DNA from: CBDHCC01 sp965219235
GTDB lineage: Bacteria > Pseudomonadota > Alphaproteobacteria > Sphingomonadales > Sphingomonadaceae
DNA: 64,000 nucleotides
NCBI GenBank assembly: GCA_965219235.1
Contig: OZ244721.1
Span: 248,001-312,000, forward strand
Direction of reading: 5' to 3'
This document shows, in pieces, positions 61,561 through 64,000 of the stretch. The notes under the pieces are model-generated. The model was not told the DNA's origin and ran no database searches. It was given only the letters and a program-made list of their open reading frames with translations. How positions within the stretch are numbered: position 1 is the first letter of the stretch; each line of letters begins with the position of its first letter. The translations under genes and the position numbers were made by a program.

Positions 61561-61743
61561 ATGACCCGCCTCACCCTCGACAAGTCCCGCGCCACGCTGC
61601 TCGGCGTGTGCGCGGGCATCGCCCGATCGTTCGACCTCGATCCTCTTGTCGTGCGGATCGCCTTTGTGGCGCTGACGGTCGCGGGCTTCGGGCTGCCGGT
61701 GGTCGCCTACGTCGCCATGCCGCTGCTGGTGGACAAAGCGTGA
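61561..61743 (+). CDS. PspC-domain membrane protein
   Basis: 60 aa, MTRLTLDKSRATLLGVCAGI then ARSFDLDPLVVRIAFVALTV. This is the minimal PspC domain: a short amphipathic N-terminal part (GVCAGIA) and one membrane helix. PspC works with PspB/PspA in the phage-shock response to inner-membrane stress, often under sigma54 control, which fits the promoter upstream. AAGGAAA lies upstream of ATG. Its last 37 bp overlap the end of the convergent mocA-like gene. Confidence 0.88.
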   Translation: MTRLTLDKSRATLLGVCAGIARSFDLDPLVVRIAFVALTVAGFGLPVVAYVAMPLLVDKA

Positions 61744-62285
61744 AGGTCGGCCACGGTGTCGATATCGCCCAGCTCGCCGGGATCGGCGATGACCGGCACG
61801 GCTCCCGCCAGCCAGTCGCGGCCGCCGTGTTCTCCGCGAAGCCGCGCCAGCTCGCCGAACAGCCGCCGGGGGAAGAGCGCGGGCGGCCCCGACCGGCTGC
61901 CGTCCGATGACGCGGCGAAATCGCCCGCCGCGAGCAGCCGGGCGAGCAGCGCCGGCGTGACCCGCGGCATGTCGCCCAGCAGCACCAGCATCCTCTCCGT
62001 CTCCGTCGTCCGCGCCACCGCCGCGGCACCCAGCGCGAGCGAGTGCCCCTGACCCGCCGTGGGATCGGGATTGACCACCCGCTCGAAGCCCGCGGCCGCC
62101 AATCGAGCCGCCGCCGCGCCGCCGTCCGGTCCCACCACGGCGAACCGCCGCGCCGTGAGACCCGCCTGGGCGCCGATCGCCCACTCCACCACCGGCCGTC
62201 CGTCCAGTCCGGCCATCAGCTTGTCCGCCGCCCCGAAGCGGCGCGAGCGGCCCGCCGCCAGCAGCAGGACCGCGAGCCCGCTCAC
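61707..62285 (-). CDS. MocA-like molybdenum cofactor nucleotidyltransferase
   Basis: 192 aa from GTG 62285 (GTGA overlap with xdhC). NTP-transferase fold start LAVLLLAAGRSRRFGAADKL, the GDMP metal-binding motif in LVLLGDMPRVT, RSGPPALFPRRLFGEL, and the aspartate late in GELGDIDTVADL. Attaches CMP (or GMP) to molybdopterin for xanthine-dehydrogenase-type enzymes. Together with xdhC it serves the molybdo-enzyme encoded divergently at 63.3 kb. Confidence 0.87.
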   Translation of the reverse strand: MSGLAVLLLAAGRSRRFGAADKLMAGLDGRPVVEWAIGAQAGLTARRFAVVGPDGGAAAARLAAAGFERVVNPDPTAGQGHSLALGAAAVARTTETERMLVLLGDMPRVTPALLARLLAAGDFAASSDGSRSGPPALFPRRLFGELARLRGEHGGRDWLAGAVPVIADPGELGDIDTVADLHALSTSSGMAT

Positions 62286-63247
62286 GCGCCCGTCAGCCCG
62301 TGTTCGGTCGCCACCGCCGTCACCTCCGCCAGGACCGAGAAGGCGAGCGAGCGGCTGTCGCGCGTCGCGGGCACCGCGCCCACCGGCGAGCGGACGCGCG
62401 CCGTCCGCTCCGGCGGCACGCCCAGCGCCGCCAGCGCCTCGAGCCGGAGCGCGTGGGTGCGCGGGCTGCCCAGGGCGCCGACATGGACGGCGGGCGTCGC
62501 CAGCGCCTGCGCCAGGAAGGGCACGTCCCACTCCGCCTCGTGGGTGAGGCACAGCACGGCGGTGGCGTCGTCGACCAGTTCGGGGGGGCAGGCCGGCGCG
62601 GTGAGGGCGCGCACCGGCAGGCCCGCCGCCTCCGCCCGCTCGGCCACCTCGCGCCGGCTGGCGAGCAGCAGCGTCTCCAGCCCGCCGGTCCGCGCGAGCG
62701 CGGCGACGGCCAGCGCCTCCGGCCCCGAACCCAGGATGAGAAGGCGCACGGGCGGGCGATAGCGGCGGTGGAACTCCGTCCCGGTCCAGCCGGTCGGATG
62801 GCCGGCGGGGTCGGCCGCGACCGCCGGCGCGATGCGCGCCGAGACCGCGCGCCGGTCGGTGAGCGACTTCAGCACGGCGGCGGCCCACCCGGCGGGTCGC
62901 GTCACGGAGAGGCGCAGCGTCAGCCCGCTGCCGCAGGGCAGGCGGATGTCGATGAGCGGCGAGCCCTCGCCCAGCCGGAGCGTGCGGTCCTCGCCCGCCG
63001 CCAGCGCGGCCAGCGCCTCCGCCGCCACCGCCTGCTCCACGCAGCCGCCCGACAGATGCCCGCGCCAGCGACCGTCGGCGAGCACCGCCATCTGCGCGCC
63101 CACCGAGCGCGGACCCCCGTCGGCCTCCACCAGCGTCACCAGCGCGCCGGGAACTCCGCTCGCCTCACCCTCCGCCAGCAGGTCCAGCACCGAGGGAACC
63201 AGGTCGCCGGTGACCGGGTCGGCGGAAGCGGGGCGGAGATGGGTCAT
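62282..63247 (-). CDS. XdhC/CoxF family molybdenum cofactor chaperone
   Basis: 321 aa from ATG 63247. N-terminal XdhC domain with ALVTLVEADGGPRSVGAQMA and HLSGGCVEQAVAAEALA, where the Cys of GGCVE is the family's cofactor-contact residue. The C-terminal Rossmann domain has RLLILGSGPEALAVAALA and VHVGALGSPRTHA. Sulfurates and inserts molybdenum cofactor into its partner enzyme (PaoD/XdhC role). Divergent from the structural genes and coupled to the mocA-like gene. Confidence 0.9.
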   Translation of the reverse strand: MTHLRPASADPVTGDLVPSVLDLLAEGEASGVPGALVTLVEADGGPRSVGAQMAVLADGRWRGHLSGGCVEQAVAAEALAALAAGEDRTLRLGEGSPLIDIRLPCGSGLTLRLSVTRPAGWAAAVLKSLTDRRAVSARIAPAVAADPAGHPTGWTGTEFHRRYRPPVRLLILGSGPEALAVAALARTGGLETLLLASRREVAERAEAAGLPVRALTAPACPPELVDDATAVLCLTHEAEWDVPFLAQALATPAVHVGALGSPRTHALRLEALAALGVPPERTARVRSPVGAVPATRDSRSLAFSVLAEVTAVATEHGLTGA

Positions 63248-63327
63248 GCCGACGCGACTTCGGTTCTCCCGCCGGCCCGCGCAACCCCCGCCGCCCGGCG
63301 CGCGTTGGGGCGGCTGAGGAGACACCG

Positions 63328-63834
63328 ATGCAGTTCACGATCAACGGCCGGATGCACGAGGCGGACCCGGACGTCCGCACGTCCCTGCTCGACCTGCTGC
63401 GCGACGAGCTGGGGCTGACCGGCACGAAGAAGGGGTGCGATCACGGCCAGTGCGGCGCCTGCACGGTGCTGCTGAACGGGCGGCGCATCAACAGCTGCCT
63501 CACCCTGGCGGTGCGCCACGCCCGCGACGAGATCGTCACCATCGAGGGGCTGGGCACGCCCGCCGACCTCCACCCGCTCCAGCGCGCCTTCGTGGCCCAC
63601 GACGCGTTCCAGTGCGGCTATTGCACGCCGGGCCAGATCTGTTCCGCCCAGGGAATGCTGGACGAGGTGGCGATGGGCTGGCCCAGCCACGTCACCGACG
63701 ATCTGGAGGGCAAGGTGGCACTGTCGCGCGAGGAGATCGGGGAACGGCTGAGCGGCAATCTGTGCCGCTGCGCCGCCTATCCGAACATCGTGCAGGCGGT
63801 GGCCGAGGTGGCGGGCGTGGAGGTGGCGGCGTGA
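63328..63834 (+). CDS. Aldehyde/xanthine-type molybdo-enzyme, 2Fe-2S subunit
   Basis: 168 aa. Plant-type ferredoxin cluster GCDHGQCGACTVLLNG with the fourth Cys in INSCLTLAV, then the second 2Fe-2S cluster CGYCTPGQICSAQ and NLCRCAAYPNIV. Resembles PaoA/YagT, the small electron-transfer subunit of aldehyde oxidoreductases. No Tat signal at this start, so either the enzyme is cytoplasmic or it lacks the PaoA-type leader. Its stop overlaps the FAD subunit start by 4 bp. Confidence 0.93.
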   Translation: MQFTINGRMHEADPDVRTSLLDLLRDELGLTGTKKGCDHGQCGACTVLLNGRRINSCLTLAVRHARDEIVTIEGLGTPADLHPLQRAFVAHDAFQCGYCTPGQICSAQGMLDEVAMGWPSHVTDDLEGKVALSREEIGERLSGNLCRCAAYPNIVQAVAEVAGVEVAA

Positions 63835-64000
63835 GGCGCTTCGACTACCGAGCCGCCGACACGATCGACGGCGCGGTCGCCGAGGTGTCGGAGGGCACGA
63901 AGTTCCTGGCCGGCGGCACCAACCTCCTCGACCTGATGAAGCTGGGCGTCGAGCGGCCCGAGCGGCTTGTCGACCTGCGCGACCTGCCGCTCGGGCGGAT
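63831..64000 (+). CDS. Molybdo-enzyme FAD-binding subunit, partial
   Basis: Starts with GTG 63831 (GTGA overlap) and runs off the right edge after ~56 codons. MRRFDYRAADTIDGAVAEVS is the start of the FAD-binding (CoxM/PaoB-type) subunit, and FLAGGTNLLDLMKLGVERP carries the FAD-pyrophosphate AGGTNL motif. The large molybdopterin subunit is expected next, outside the window. Confidence 0.9.
   Translation, partial: MRRFDYRAADTIDGAVAEVSEGTKFLAGGTNLLDLMKLGVERPERLVDLRDLPLGR

Overview
The window is chromosomal DNA from a high-GC alphaproteobacterium, most likely a Sphingomonas-type member of the Sphingomonadaceae. The evidence is the set of alphaproteobacterial hallmark genes (a GapR/DUF2312 nucleoid protein, a TrcR/DUF1013 cell-cycle regulator, a DUF1192 protein, and a cysteine-free 41-residue L36), two TonB-dependent receptors, a Spinster-type MFS carrier, dense 4-bp overlapping start/stop junctions, and GC-rich third codon positions throughout. 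No rRNA, tRNA, CRISPR array, integrase or transposase was recognised.

Layout. 1-3.8 kb: an M14 carboxypeptidase cut by the left edge, galE, a small membrane protein, a Phd/PIN toxin-antitoxin pair and rpmJ. 3.8-9.8 kb: pyruvate kinase, a secreted CocE-type hydrolase, GapR, then yebC-ruvC-ruvA. 9.8-11.6 kb: an AT-richer island holding a DNA methyltransferase and a predicted nuclease. 11.7-16.1 kb: an Att-like export operon (ATPase, fused FtsX-type permease, lipocalin-like protein). 16.4-19.4 kb: ruvB, a nitroreductase and an alpha/beta hydrolase. 19.4-24.6 kb: a cobalamin riboswitch followed by btuB, btuF, btuC and btuD. 24.7-39.2 kb: a bidirectional sugar/inositol cluster with three CgeB-like glycosyltransferases, a further GT-B glycosyltransferase and two nucleotide-sugar SDRs on the minus strand. 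On the plus strand it has a histidine phosphatase, a methyltransferase, a GH-A-type glycosidase, inositol-3-phosphate synthase and, after an interval holding a lipoprotein, an EAL phosphodiesterase and a DUF2945 gene, two dehydrogenases. 39.3-49.5 kb: a ZnuD-like receptor with a Zur-like operator, lepB-rnc-era, glutathione reductase, an MFS carrier, thpR, a Bax inhibitor-1 protein and a GST. 49.9-61.1 kb: clpA, DUF1192, quinone oxidoreductase, trcR, sucC, a TIGR01244 phosphatase-like protein, recQ and an Atm1-type exporter. 61.2-64 kb: a sigma54-type promoter with two microproteins and a PspC protein, then mocA-like and xdhC-like genes opposite a PaoAB-type molybdo-enzyme operon that runs off the right edge.

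A striking property is the number of short palindromic repeat families (called R1-R7 here), mostly as facing pairs 80-180 bp long between genes. Several have been co-opted by genes. One 96-nt R2 element sits in frame inside a glycosyltransferase, an R5 pair makes up the start of btuF, R4 copies supply Shine-Dalgarno sequences for three genes, and R3/R4 copies supply two stop codons.

The best candidates for something undescribed are the inositol/glycan cluster with its apparently circularly permuted glycosidase, the sigma54-microprotein-PspC operon, and the in-frame palindromic element. All functional statements are from reading sequence and remembered family features; no search was run.
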